A stretch of 64,000 nt of DNA from Sinorhizobium sp. 6-70 (lineage in GTDB: Bacteria > Pseudomonadota > Alphaproteobacteria > Rhizobiales > Rhizobiaceae): contig NZ_JASKLS010000004.1 in NCBI RefSeq assembly GCF_030124375.1, positions 186,001 to 250,000 of the forward strand. Direction: 5' to 3'. Below the pieces are notes generated by a model that was not told the origin of the DNA, did not search any database, and saw nothing but the letters and a program-made list of their open reading frames with translations. Positions 27,267-35,616 of the stretch are shown here, piece after piece. Both the position numbers and the translations under genes were made by a program. Position 1 is the stretch's first letter. The number at the start of each line of letters is the position of its first letter.

Positions 27267-28418
27267 TTACGCAGAAATGAAGTCCAGTCCGTAACGTGAG
27301 AGCGCACGCGGTTTATCCGGTGTCGTGAGATAGGTCTGGCCGAGCGTCATGGCCGTTCCGCTGTCGGAATCCATGATGATCATGTGCACGAAGAGCGACA
27401 TGTCCGGCTCGATCTCCTCAGGGTTGCCGACATGGAACATCTGGTGCTCCATCCAGGAGGGGGAGAAGCGCGCGCCGAGTGAATAGCCGCAGGCGTTCAG
27501 CCGGTGGCGGGCCAAGCCACGCTCGTCCATGATCCTGGCATGGACGTCGAAGACGGTGCCGAAGGTGTTGCCGGGGCGGAGCACCATTTCGATCGCCTGG
27601 ATCGTCTCGCGGCAGGCGCTGTAGAGCTCACGGTGGCGGTTGGTCGGCTCTCCGATCACGACGGTGCGCATCATCGCCGCATGGTAATGGGCGCTGACGC
27701 CGGCCCATTCGAGGGTCAGTTGGTCGTTGGCGTCGAGCGTGCGCCGGCCCGATTTGTAGCGGCAGAGCAGGGCGTCGGCGCCCGAGCCGATGATGAATTC
27801 GTTGGCCGGATAATCGCCGCCGCCGGCAAAGACCGCGCCCTGCATGGCCGCGAGAATGGCGGCTTCGCTGCCACCCGGGCGGATCAACGGCAAAGCCGCC
27901 TCGAGCGCGTCGTCTGCGAGGCTGGCGGCCTTTTCGACATGGGCGACTTCGGCGGGGCTCTTGATCAGGCGAAGGCGGCTCACAAGCAACGAGGCGTCGA
28001 TCAGTTCGCCGAAGTTGGCGAGTTGATGGTCGACCAGTCGCGCCGTTCTGCCGGTCATGCCGTGCGTGTCGTATTCGACTCCGATCCGGCAGCCGAGCAG
28101 GTCAAGCTCGTTCAGGAGATTCTTGAGATCCACCGCCGGATCGGCATTGACCCGGTCCACCCAGATTTCAATGCGCTCGATATTGGACGTGTGACGCGCC
28201 TGGCGTAGGTCGGCCGAACGTGTCAAGAGCACCATCGAGCCGTCCCTCTTGACGACCAGCGTCTGAAAGAAGCAGTAGCCGAACGTATCGTAACCGGTCA
28301 GCCAGTACATGCTTTCCTGCGCAAAGAGCAGCAGGGCGTCGAGCTTCTCTTCCTGCATTTTGGCCGTCAGCCGCGCAAGGCGGGCTGCGTATTCCTCTGC
28401 CGCAAACTGAAGCGCCAT
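27267..28418 (-). CDS. M24-fold (creatinase-like) hydrolase lacking metal ligands
   Basis: 383 residues. N-terminal creatinase/prolidase domain (1-150) and C-terminal pita-bread domain. The five M24 metal ligands are all replaced: the D-x-G-x-x-x-x-G-x-x-S-D-x-x-R-T stretch is EWAGVSAHYHAAMMRT, the GHGIG histidine is Tyr in GYSLG, and both C-terminal glutamates are missing. This is the pattern of creatinase and ectoine hydrolase rather than aminopeptidase P. A C-N hydrolase acting on a small molecule is inferred. It starts one base after the pgeF stop, so the two are co-transcribed. Confidence 0.85.
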   Translation of the reverse strand: MALQFAAEEYAARLARLTAKMQEEKLDALLLFAQESMYWLTGYDTFGYCFFQTLVVKRDGSMVLLTRSADLRQARHTSNIERIEIWVDRVNADPAVDLKNLLNELDLLGCRIGVEYDTHGMTGRTARLVDHQLANFGELIDASLLVSRLRLIKSPAEVAHVEKAASLADDALEAALPLIRPGGSEAAILAAMQGAVFAGGGDYPANEFIIGSGADALLCRYKSGRRTLDANDQLTLEWAGVSAHYHAAMMRTVVIGEPTNRHRELYSACRETIQAIEMVLRPGNTFGTVFDVHARIMDERGLARHRLNACGYSLGARFSPSWMEHQMFHVGNPEEIEPDMSLFVHMIIMDSDSGTAMTLGQTYLTTPDKPRALSRYGLDFISA

Positions 28419-28419
28419 T

Positions 28420-29214
28420 TCAATTCTCCCGTATGCAGATCGCCGACATCTGCCGGCCGTAGTCTGGCTCCTGTCTGTGTGTCGTACGGCGGTAGGAAAA
28501 GAAACGGTCCTCGTCCGCGTAGGTGCAGATGTCGAGGTTCTCCGCCGTCACCCCGGCTTCCGTCAGTCGCCGGATTGTCAACCCCGGCAGGTCGAACATC
28601 GCATGGCCGTTCCGTTCTGAAGGGCTGAAGAAAGAAACATAGTCGTCGTCAGCGGCGATGAAACGTTCGACGAATTCGGTTCCGACCTCGTAGTGCGTCC
28701 GGCTGATCGACGGGCCAAGGCAGGCGATGATCCGCTCACGGCGCGCGCCGAGCGAGATCATCGCCTCGATCGTGCCTTCAAGAATCCCGCCGAGTGCGCC
28801 TTTCCAACCGGCATGGGCCGCACCGATCACGCCGGCTTGCGGATCGGTAAAGAGCACAGGCCCGCAATCGGCTGAAAGAACGCCGAGCACGATGCCCGGG
28901 GTCGCCGTCACCAGCGCGTCGGCATCGGGGCGCGCGCCATCATAGCTGCCGTCGACGACGACGGCGTCCGGCGAGTGGATCTGATGAACGGTTGCAAGGC
29001 GCCGCGGCTCCGCATCGAACCAGCGCGCGACGCGCGCTCGGTTTTCGCCGACGCGTTCGCGGTCGTCCTTCGAGCCGAGGCCGACGTTCAGGCCGCGATA
29101 GATGCCTTCGGAAACGCCGCCCTTGCGGGTGAAATAGCCGTGTGCGATCGCCGGTCCCGCCTTGGCGCTGAAGAGCGGACTCTGAACCGGGGAAAGCGAG
29201 GCATCGTCCTGCAT
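28420..29214 (-). CDS. pgeF: PgeF/YfiH laccase-domain protein (purine nucleoside/cell-wall editing family)
   Basis: 264 residues from the ATG at 29214. Family signatures: HGYFTRKGGVSEGIYRGLNV, HQIHSPDAV, SADCGPVLF (metal-site Cys), AAHAGWKGALGG and the C-terminal TYADEDRFFSYRR. Homologues are called multicopper polyphenol oxidase or laccase domain proteins. Members act as purine nucleoside phosphorylases/deaminases, and E. coli YfiH edits peptidoglycan precursors. Which applies here is unknown. It lies just upstream of the M24-fold gene. Confidence 0.93.
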   Translation of the reverse strand: MQDDASLSPVQSPLFSAKAGPAIAHGYFTRKGGVSEGIYRGLNVGLGSKDDRERVGENRARVARWFDAEPRRLATVHQIHSPDAVVVDGSYDGARPDADALVTATPGIVLGVLSADCGPVLFTDPQAGVIGAAHAGWKGALGGILEGTIEAMISLGARRERIIACLGPSISRTHYEVGTEFVERFIAADDDYVSFFSPSERNGHAMFDLPGLTIRRLTEAGVTAENLDICTYADEDRFFSYRRTTHRQEPDYGRQMSAICIREN

Positions 29215-29350
29215 CGGTGTTCTCGCCCTTGCTGTCTTTAAGGTTTCATTGGAAATGAGGGCGCGTCGCGGCCCGGTGATTTGCGGCTGATTTGCGGCGC
29301 GATGTTGACGCGGCATGCCGGCACTGTCAATCGCCGAACCGCCGCCGGCC

Positions 29351-29416
29351 TGCTGCATGTTTCCTTAAACCGGAATCGATTTGAGTATAAAACATGCGGC
29401 AATTCAAGCTGTTGCG
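29351..29416 (+). repeat. RIME-like element, first module
   Basis: TGCTGCATGTTTCCTTAAAC, then CGGAATCGATTTGAG, then ACATGCGGCAATTCAAGC. It lies between midA and pgeF, both on the minus strand, in a 248-base gap that splits the run of genes into two transcription units. Confidence 0.78.
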
Positions 29417-29462
29417 GCGGCCATGCGTTTGAAAAGACCCATGGCGCCGAGACGGTCGATCG

Positions 29463-30566
29463 TCACTGTGCCTTCTTCTGAAACGGCGCCAGCATGACTT
29501 CAGGGCTGCTGACCGCCAGAACCTTGAACAGTTCGCCCATCTTTCCAGCTCCGGAGCCCGCGAGCCGTTCGACGGCGGAGCGAATGCCTTCCTGGGTCAG
29601 CGTGTCCTTGCCGCGGCCGAGTGCCGCCGCCCGCTCGAGCAGACCGAGGCCGACGAGGAAATCGCCCTGATGCGCGAGTCCATTGACCTGCACTCCCTCC
29701 GCCTTCGCGCGACGGGCAAGCTGTTCGAAATCGACATGGCTCGTGAGATCCGCCTGGCCGGGGCTGGCCAGCGGAGGATCGTAGCGATGCTCGCGGACCG
29801 CTTGCAGCGTGTCGCCGTAGCTGGTCGCCAGATGTCCGTAGTCGATGATAATGGCCGTGCCCCCGTCGGCGCGAAGGCGCTCGCATAGGGCGGCCATGAC
29901 CGCGTCGCGTGCCGGGGCTGTCTCGAAAATCGTACCGTCGCCGACCGATTGCGCCGGCGACGGCAGAAGCGACGGATCGATGCCCGCGACGCCAACCGCG
30001 AAGATCAAGTTGTCGTCGGCATCGAGACCTATCATGCGCTCTCGGAATCCCTGCGCGGTGCGAACGAATTGCCGGATCGGAACTGCGTCGAAAAGCTCGT
30101 TTGCCGCAAGCAGCAGAAAGCCCGCAGGCAAAGTTTCGAAGCTCGTGTGCCAATGAACCTTGCCCTGGTGTCCGGCGAGCGTTTCGGCTTGCAGCTTCTG
30201 CAGCCGCTCGCTCGTCTCTACGAGATGCACGTTGGCCGACCGATAGAGGTCGGGCGCCAGCCGAGCGATCACGCGCAGCATATCGGACATCATCGTGCCT
30301 CGCCCCGGGCCGATCTCGGCGACGATCGCGGGTTCCGGGCAGCCGTGCTCCTGCCACGCATGCACCAGGAATATGCCGATCATCTCGCCGAAAAGTTGGC
30401 TGATCTCGGGCGCGGTGGTGAAATCGCCGGCTGGGCCGAAGGGTTCGCGAACACGATAGTAGCCGTGCTGCGGATCGGCGAGGCAGAGTGAAAAATAGTC
30501 GGTGACGCTGATCGGCCCGTTGGCCTTGATCAACGCCTTGATCTTGTCGGCGAGAGGATTCGTCAT
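29463..30566 (-). CDS. MidA/NDUFAF7-type SAM-dependent methyltransferase
   Basis: 367 residues. N-terminal SVTDYFSLCLADPQHGYYR and PAGDFTTAPEISQLFGEMIG, then the SAM motif AEIGPGRGTMMSDML, then NELFDAVPIRQF. The family (DUF185) includes mitochondrial NDUFAF7, which methylates an arginine of complex I subunit NDUFS2. A role in complex I assembly is likely but untested here. It begins 12 bases after the lgt stop; lgt-midA linkage is common in alphaproteobacteria. Confidence 0.93.
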   Translation of the reverse strand: MTNPLADKIKALIKANGPISVTDYFSLCLADPQHGYYRVREPFGPAGDFTTAPEISQLFGEMIGIFLVHAWQEHGCPEPAIVAEIGPGRGTMMSDMLRVIARLAPDLYRSANVHLVETSERLQKLQAETLAGHQGKVHWHTSFETLPAGFLLLAANELFDAVPIRQFVRTAQGFRERMIGLDADDNLIFAVGVAGIDPSLLPSPAQSVGDGTIFETAPARDAVMAALCERLRADGGTAIIIDYGHLATSYGDTLQAVREHRYDPPLASPGQADLTSHVDFEQLARRAKAEGVQVNGLAHQGDFLVGLGLLERAAALGRGKDTLTQEGIRSAVERLAGSGAGKMGELFKVLAVSSPEVMLAPFQKKAQ

Positions 30567-30578
30567 GCACCCGTCCAG

Positions 30579-31421
30579 TTATGCGGTCGCTGCTGCCCGG
30601 CGTGCGCGCGCGATCGCCCATATGCCTGCGAGCGCCATCGGCAGCGAAAGCACCATGCCCATGGTTAGCCAGCCTCCGGCCAGATAGCCGATCTGAGCGT
30701 CCGGTTCGCGGAAGAATTCGACAAAAATGCGGCTCGCCGCATAGCCGCAGACGAATATGCCGCAGACCAGGCCGGGTACCTTCAACGCCTTCCGGCGGTA
30801 GACGAAATAGGCAAGCACCAGGAGGAGCAGAATGCCTTCGAGCGCCGCCTCGTAGAGCTGGCTCGGGTGGCGGGCAAAGGGGCCGCCGGTCGGAAAGACG
30901 ATCGCCCAGGGCACGGACGACAGGCGTCCCCAGAGTTCGCCATTGATGAAGTTGGCGAGGCGGCCGAAGAAGAGGCCGATCGGCACCACGGCGGCGACGA
31001 CATCGAACAGGCTCCAGACGGCAATGGCGTTGCGCCGCGCGAAAATGATCATCGCGAGCATCGTGCCGAGAAGGCCGCCGTGGAACGACATGCCGCCGTT
31101 CCAGATCTCGATCGCGCGGATCGGATTCTGCAGGACCGAGCTCAGGTCGTAGAAAAGGATGTATCCGATGCGCCCGCCAAGGACGATGCCGGCGGCAACC
31201 CAGAGCAGGAAATCGTCGAGCTGCGTCAGGTTGAAGGCCGGGGTCTCGTTGCGCCAGAGCGCGGCGTTCTGGACGATGCGGCGCGCATAAACCCAGCCGA
31301 TGAGGATGCCCGCGACATAGGCGAGGCCGTACCAATGAATGGCAAGCGGCCCGATCGTGAAGATGACGGGATCGATTTCCGGGAAGGGGAGGATGGCGAG
31401 GCGGGTGGCGATTGTTTCCAA
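30579..31421 (-). CDS. lgt: Prolipoprotein diacylglyceryl transferase
   Basis: 280 residues from a TTG at 31421 ([20 protein letters not shown]); an ATG at 31460 would add 13 residues. Seven membrane segments are expected. The Lgt signatures are present: [10 protein letters not shown] with the catalytic His, [14 protein letters not shown] and [10 protein letters not shown]. It transfers diacylglycerol from phosphatidylglycerol to the lipobox cysteine of prolipoproteins, such as the lipoprotein at 26-27 kb. First gene of the lgt-midA unit. Confidence 0.95.
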   Translation of the reverse strand: METIATRLAILPFPEIDPVIFTIGPLAIHWYGLAYVAGILIGWVYARRIVQNAALWRNETPAFNLTQLDDFLLWVAAGIVLGGRIGYILFYDLSSVLQNPIRAIEIWNGGMSFHGGLLGTMLAMIIFARRNAIAVWSLFDVVAAVVPIGLFFGRLANFINGELWGRLSSVPWAIVFPTGGPFARHPSQLYEAALEGILLLLVLAYFVYRRKALKVPGLVCGIFVCGYAASRIFVEFFREPDAQIGYLAGGWLTMGMVLSLPMALAGIWAIARARRAAATA

Positions 31422-31605
31422 GGTCTTGTCTCGTGCCGGCCGGTTGTTTTGGCGGAACATGGCGATCGAATCCGGGCGGGTCAAGCCGCCGGTGCGCCCC
31501 GTCCACCCTCGGCGCCGTCTTATTTTTCTTGCATCCTTTCGCCGACAATCCTACCTCAATTTCATGACCGTGCTGCTGCGCGATGCTGAAATGGAGATCT
31601 GGACG

Positions 31606-31872
31606 ATGAGCACTGGAGCCAACCGCATTCTGGACGACTTTGCCAAGCTGATGACCGATGCGGCGGGCGCTGCCCAGGGCGTGCGACGCGAGGTCGAGAC
31701 GGCCTTCCGCGCGCAGGCCGAAAGCTGGCTGAACTCGCTCGATGTCGTCAAGCGCGAGGAATTCGAGGCGATGAAGGAAATGGCCGTCAAGGCGCGCGAG
31801 GAAAACGACGCACTGCTTGCCCGCATCGAAGCGCTCGAAGCGCGCCTCGCAGAGACTGGAAAGAAAAAGTAA
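31606..31872 (+). CDS. UbiK/YqiC-type accessory factor (BMFP domain)
   Basis: 88 residues from the ATG at 31606. The helical N-terminus (ANRILDDFAKLMTDAAGAAQ) and the C-terminal coiled coil (VKAREENDALLARIEALEAR then LAETGKKK) match the BMFP/UbiK family, which binds membranes and supports late ubiquinone synthesis under oxygen. It is divergent from lgt and followed at once by a strong terminator, so it is monocistronic. Confidence 0.88.
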   Translation: MSTGANRILDDFAKLMTDAAGAAQGVRREVETAFRAQAESWLNSLDVVKREEFEAMKEMAVKAREENDALLARIEALEARLAETGKKK

Positions 31873-31874
31873 CG

Positions 31875-31920
31875 AACGAGCGGAGCCGCGCTTCTCGCGG
31901 CTCCGCTCGTTCCGTCTTTT
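31875..31920 (+). terminator. Strong terminator after ubiK-like gene
   Basis: AACGAGCGGAGCCGCG (31875-31890) pairs perfectly with CGCGGCTCCGCTCGTT (31896-31911) around CTTCT; TCTTTT follows. It starts two bases after the stop codon. Confidence 0.95.
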
Positions 31921-32440
31921 GGCCCGTTCATGGAGTGAACCGCGTTCATCGAATCCCGCGGCCTCCAGCCAGGAGATTGTCCGCGTCTTTACGCTGTCAC
32001 GCTTGCTGCCTGGTTCCTCAAATCGGCTCTGAATTGAGGAATCGTGCAGCAATTCAAAGTGCTAGGGCGATCCTTGCCTGTCGGAAGAGACGTACGGCGC
32101 CGTAGGGTTAATAAAATCTGAAAAGTTTTCCACCTGTGGACACTGCCAAAAAGTCGTTATGGCAGAGTCGTTTAAGCATCTGTGCTGAATCAAAATCGCA
32201 ACGCGGGCGTCATTCTTCGCCGCAATTTTTCGCCCGAGGGGCTGGCAGGCTGACTCTGCCGTTATACACTGATTTTAAATGATGATTCGAAACGGATCAC
32301 GTAAGCTCCGGGCAGGGTAAGTAAGCCAGGATGGCCGTGCGTCCAGCAATCATAGTGTGTCCGTATCCGGTATTGGGTTTGCAGCGTTGCGTCTTGTGAA
32401 CGCGATCATGCGCGCCTGTGCCGCGCCGTAAGGGTGATGC
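31921..32440. other. Gap before the ybjN-proC operon
   Basis: 520 bases with no supported gene. Contains a RIME-like element (32004-32105) and, further right, AT-richer DNA around 32105-32290 that probably includes the promoter of the YbjN gene. I could not pick one promoter with confidence. Confidence 0.5.
32004..32105 (+). repeat. RIME-like element, diverged full copy
   Basis: TGCTGCCTGGTTCCTCAAATC, GAATTGAGGAATCGTGCAGC, AATTCAAAGTGCTAGGGCGA, then a decayed GC stem ending ACGGCGCCGTAG. Both modules are present but diverged by several bases. Confidence 0.75.
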
Positions 32441-32941
32441 ATGAGCCTTTTGGAAATGGAAGTCGAGCGCCAGTCCAACCCGGTCGACATGATCGAGTTC
32501 GTGGCCGCCAACAACGACTGGTCGTTCGAGCGATCCGGCGAAGATGAGATCGCCATGACGGTCGAAGGCAAATGGGCGGACTATCACGTTTCCTTCTCCT
32601 GGATGGAGGAGTTCGAGGCGCTGCATCTGGCTTGCGCCTTTGACATCAAGGTGCCGGAAAGCCGCGTCAACGAGGTGATCCGCCTGTTGTCCCATATCAA
32701 CGGTCAAGTGTTGATGGGGCATTTCGATCTCTGGCGCCAAGAAGAAGTCATCATCTTCCGCCAATCTCTCTTGCTCGCGGGCGGTGCGGAACCGACGAAT
32801 CAGCAGGTCGAGGTGCTGTTGTCGAGTGCGCTCGATGCCTGCGAATCCTATTTCCAGGCGTTCCAGTTCGTCGTCTGGTCCGGAATGGATGCGCAGCGTG
32901 CCGTCGATGCGGTGCTGTTCGAAACCGTCGGGGAGGCATGA
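32441..32941 (+). CDS. YbjN domain protein
   Basis: 166 residues. The YbjN pattern is visible: NPVDMIEFVAANNDWSFERS near the N-terminus, WADYHVSFSWMEEFEALHLA, and the segment LLSHINGQVLMGHFDLWRQE. The family is a putative stress-linked regulator or secretion-chaperone-like fold (type III chaperone-like) with unclear role. It ends one base before the proC start, so both are in one operon. This linkage is regular in rhizobia as far as I recall. Confidence 0.88.
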   Translation: MSLLEMEVERQSNPVDMIEFVAANNDWSFERSGEDEIAMTVEGKWADYHVSFSWMEEFEALHLACAFDIKVPESRVNEVIRLLSHINGQVLMGHFDLWRQEEVIIFRQSLLLAGGAEPTNQQVEVLLSSALDACESYFQAFQFVVWSGMDAQRAVDAVLFETVGEA

Positions 32942-32942
32942 G

Positions 32943-33761
32943 ATGGCTGTAGCCGTGTCCGGTCCAATCGTCCTCATCGGCGCCGGCAATATGGGCGGCG
33001 CGATGCTCGGCGGCTGGCTGAAGAGCGGCGTCAAGGGCGGCGACGTCCTCGTAATCGATCCGGGTCCGCCGCCGGCCATGGCCAAGTTTATTGCCGACAA
33101 TGGCGTCAGCCATGCCACGTCCGTGCCGGAAGGGGTCAAGGCGGGCGTGGTCTTCCTTGCTATCAAACCCCAGATCATGGATGCCGTCTTGCCGCCGCTC
33201 AAAGGGATTGTCGGCCCGGAGACAGTCATCGTTTCCGTCGCTGCCGGCAAGACGCTCCGGTCCATCGAAAGCCATCTCGGTGAAGCCGCAACCGTGCGCG
33301 CCATGCCGAACACGCCGGCGATGATCGGCCGTGGCGTGACCGGCGCCTACGCGAATGCGCGCGTAACCGAGGCACAGCGCGCCCTGGTTCATGACCTTCT
33401 GAGGGTCAGCGGTCCGGTCGAATGGGTCGAGACCGAAGCCGACATCGATGCAGTGACGGCCGTTTCCGGCAGTGGACCGGCCTATGTCTTCTATCTCGTC
33501 GAGTGCATGGCGGAGGCCGGGCGCAGGGCCGGTCTCAAGGCGGACCTCGCCATGCGTCTCGCTCGGGAAACCGTCGCGGGGGCTGGTGAACTCCTGCATC
33601 AGTCCCCCGACGAAGCCGCGCAGCTGCGCCAGAACGTAACCTCTCCCGGCGGAACAACGGCTGCGGCGCTCGCCATTCTGATGGCCGACGACGGAATGCA
33701 GCCGCTCTTCGAAAAGGCCATTGCGGCCGCGCGCAAGCGGGCCGAGGAACTGGCCGGATAA
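32943..33761 (+). CDS. proC: Pyrroline-5-carboxylate reductase
   Basis: 272 residues from the ATG at 32943. N-terminal NAD(P) motif LIGAGNMGGAMLGGW, then FLAIKPQIMD and the C-terminal ProC signature GSGPAYVFYLVECMAEAG with LARETVAGAGEL and QNVTSPGGTT. It reduces 1-pyrroline-5-carboxylate to proline, the last step of proline synthesis. Second gene of the YbjN-proC-CsaA-phosphatase run. Confidence 0.96.
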   Translation: MAVAVSGPIVLIGAGNMGGAMLGGWLKSGVKGGDVLVIDPGPPPAMAKFIADNGVSHATSVPEGVKAGVVFLAIKPQIMDAVLPPLKGIVGPETVIVSVAAGKTLRSIESHLGEAATVRAMPNTPAMIGRGVTGAYANARVTEAQRALVHDLLRVSGPVEWVETEADIDAVTAVSGSGPAYVFYLVECMAEAGRRAGLKADLAMRLARETVAGAGELLHQSPDEAAQLRQNVTSPGGTTAAALAILMADDGMQPLFEKAIAAARKRAEELAG

Positions 33762-33787
33762 GTCACCGCGATTTCAAGAGCACGATC

Positions 33788-34129
33788 ATGGCCGAAACCA
33801 TTTCCTTCGCCGATTTCGAACGCGTCGACATTCGCGTCGGCACGATCATCGAGGCCGAGCCTTTCCCGGAGGCGCGCAAGCCTGCCCTCAAGCTGAAGAT
33901 CGATTTTGGCCCTGAAATCGGCATAAAACGGTCGTCGGCGCAAATTACGGTTCACTACAAGCCGGAGGATCTCGTCGGACGGCAGGTGCTGGGCGTGGTC
34001 AATTTTCCGCCACGTCAGATCGGCCCCGTGCGTTCTGAAGTGCTGACCCTCGGCTTTGAAGACGAGGCTGGCGCGATTGTGCTGGCGGCGACCGACAAGC
34101 CGGTTCCGAACGGCAAGAAGTTGATGTGA
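33788..34129 (+). CDS. CsaA-like tRNA-binding protein
   Basis: 113 residues, one OB-fold of the EMAP-II/Arc1p type: FERVDIRVGTIIEAEPFPEA, YKPEDLVGRQVLGVVNFPPR and the ending VPNGKKLM. CsaA binds tRNA and has been described as an export-linked chaperone in Bacillus. The gene starts 26 bases after proC and abuts the phosphatase gene. Confidence 0.92.
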   Translation: MAETISFADFERVDIRVGTIIEAEPFPEARKPALKLKIDFGPEIGIKRSSAQITVHYKPEDLVGRQVLGVVNFPPRQIGPVRSEVLTLGFEDEAGAIVLAATDKPVPNGKKLM

Positions 34130-34134
34130 GCGTC

Positions 34135-34698
34135 ATGACGACCAACGGTGACCTGATACGTGAACGCGTCAAGGTTTCCTGTCTCTGGCGCGCGGCGGAG
34201 GTCGCGCGGGAATGGCGAGCGAGCCATATGCTCTCGCTTCTCGATCCGGAACTGCCGGAAGCGCACGTGCCGGTCATCGCCGAAGTCGCGCACCACGTCG
34301 TGCGCATGCGCGATCAGGAAAATGCCGGCGCGACGCAGCATTTCCCGGATCTCGTCCACGACGTCTTCGAGGCCATGAGACCGGTCGCCGACGATCGATC
34401 GAGTCGTATCCTGGTCCATTGCCATGCCGGTGTCAGCCGCTCGACGGCCTTCGCCTACGGGTTGATTGCCTACCAGTTGGGAAAGGGCAGGGAAGAGGAG
34501 GCCTTCGCAGCGCTGCTGACGATCACCCGCAAGCCGTGGCCAAACCGACGGATCATCGAAATCCTCGATGCCTCCCTTGGCCGCGAAGGCAGGCTGCTTG
34601 CCCCGCTTGACGCAATGCGCGCGCGCCATCCACGGCGGATCGATGCCTGGCATCGCTTCAATCACCGGCGCGGCTTTAGGTCTACCTATTCGCGGTAG
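34135..34698 (+). CDS. Tyrosine/dual-specificity phosphatase-like protein
   Basis: 187 residues from the ATG at 34135; a GTG at 34126 overlapping the CsaA stop is also possible. The phosphatase loop VHCHAGVSRSTAF carries the C-x5-R signature (Cys96, Arg102). The general-acid Asp may be Asp87 or Asp88 (VADDRSS). The class is found in many rhizobia downstream of proC-type genes. Target unknown. A small palindrome and a possible promoter for the next gene follow. Confidence 0.85.
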   Translation: MTTNGDLIRERVKVSCLWRAAEVAREWRASHMLSLLDPELPEAHVPVIAEVAHHVVRMRDQENAGATQHFPDLVHDVFEAMRPVADDRSSRILVHCHAGVSRSTAFAYGLIAYQLGKGREEEAFAALLTITRKPWPNRRIIEILDASLGREGRLLAPLDAMRARHPRRIDAWHRFNHRRGFRSTYSR

Positions 34699-34725
34699 CG
34701 CGATTCTTGATTAGATCGCGATGAT

Positions 34726-34744
34726 TTGGATTGAACCGATCCAA
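34726..34744. repeat. Short palindrome TTGGAT-N7-ATCCAA
   Basis: TTGGAT (34726-34731) and ATCCAA (34739-34744), preceded by GAT. A close relative, TTTGGATCGAGGCAATCCAAA, lies at about 45717-45737 upstream of the EamA gene. The two look like copies of a short dispersed palindrome rather than shared operators. Confidence 0.5.
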
Positions 34745-34877
34745 GATTAGCGAGGTGGTCGACTACGCATCTTGCAGTTGGAGCCTTGACTAACGCTTGT
34801 CCTATCGCGACCCTTCCCGGGTTAGTTGCCGCCGCATGACTGGCATGCGGCCGGCGGTAATTTCGATGGGAGGAGAA

Positions 34878-35561
34878 ATGGCGAACACGACGCGCGTCTT
34901 TATCGGCTTCGACAGCAGGGAGGTCGTCGCCTATCACGTCTTTTGCCAGAGCATTCTGGAGAAGAGTTCGATTCCGGTTGAGTTTCTGCCGATCGCATTG
35001 AGCACTCTGGGAGGGATTTTCACCCGCGAGCGCAATCCGTTGCAGTCGACGGAGTTCTCGTTTTCCCGCTTCCTCGTTCCTTATCTCAGCGGCTATCAGG
35101 GATGGAGTCTCTTCGCCGATTGCGACATGCTGATGCGGACCGACATCGCGCGGCTGTGGCAATTGCGCGACGAGCGCTATGCCGTGATGTGCGTGAAGCA
35201 CGAATACACGCCCAAAATCGCGACAAAGTTCCTCGGCCAGACGCAGACGAAATATGAAAAGAAAAATTGGTCGAGCGTCATCCTCTTCAATAACGCCAAA
35301 TGCACGGCGCTTACGCCAGACTACGTCAACACGGCAACCGGCCTGCAACTGCACCAGTTCAAATGGCTGGAATCGGAGGAGTTAATCGGCGCACTGCCGC
35401 CGACCTGGAACTGGCTGGTCAACGAGTATGACTACAATCCGGCGGCGGACCTCGTGCACTTCACCGACGGAGGTCCGTATTTTGTGGAATACAAGAACGA
35501 TGATTATGCCGAGGAATGGTTCGCCACGCGCGATCGGGTCCTTTTCGTTGAGCAACGGTAA
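34878..35561 (+). CDS. Glycosyltransferase (GT8-like)
   Basis: 227 residues from the ATG at 34878 with AGGAGA upstream. It opens TRVFIGFDSREVVAYHVFCQ, as in GT8-like enzymes, and has a D-x-D metal/sugar-nucleotide site, FADCDML (79-85). The later PPTWNWLVNEYDYNPAADLV and VHFTDGGPYF match the same group. No membrane segment. The acceptor is unknown; polysaccharide or lipopolysaccharide modification is inferred. It faces the next gene convergently. Confidence 0.82.
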   Translation: MANTTRVFIGFDSREVVAYHVFCQSILEKSSIPVEFLPIALSTLGGIFTRERNPLQSTEFSFSRFLVPYLSGYQGWSLFADCDMLMRTDIARLWQLRDERYAVMCVKHEYTPKIATKFLGQTQTKYEKKNWSSVILFNNAKCTALTPDYVNTATGLQLHQFKWLESEELIGALPPTWNWLVNEYDYNPAADLVHFTDGGPYFVEYKNDDYAEEWFATRDRVLFVEQR

Positions 35562-35616
35562 TGCCGCATGACGCCGGCCAAGTCTGACGGCATGTTGGCA
35601 ACCCGCACCGCGGGTA

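Noticed and set aside
29500..32052. 850-codon minus-strand open frame through midA and lgt
   Set aside because: It runs through two known genes in a different frame and a terminator; the translation is arginine-rich low-complexity sequence typical of a shadow frame.
32126..32140. DnaA-box-like TTTTCCACC with TCCAC-CT-GTGGA palindrome
   Set aside because: Matches to the box are imperfect and single. There is no cluster of boxes, AT-rich unwinding region or replication gene here to suggest an origin.
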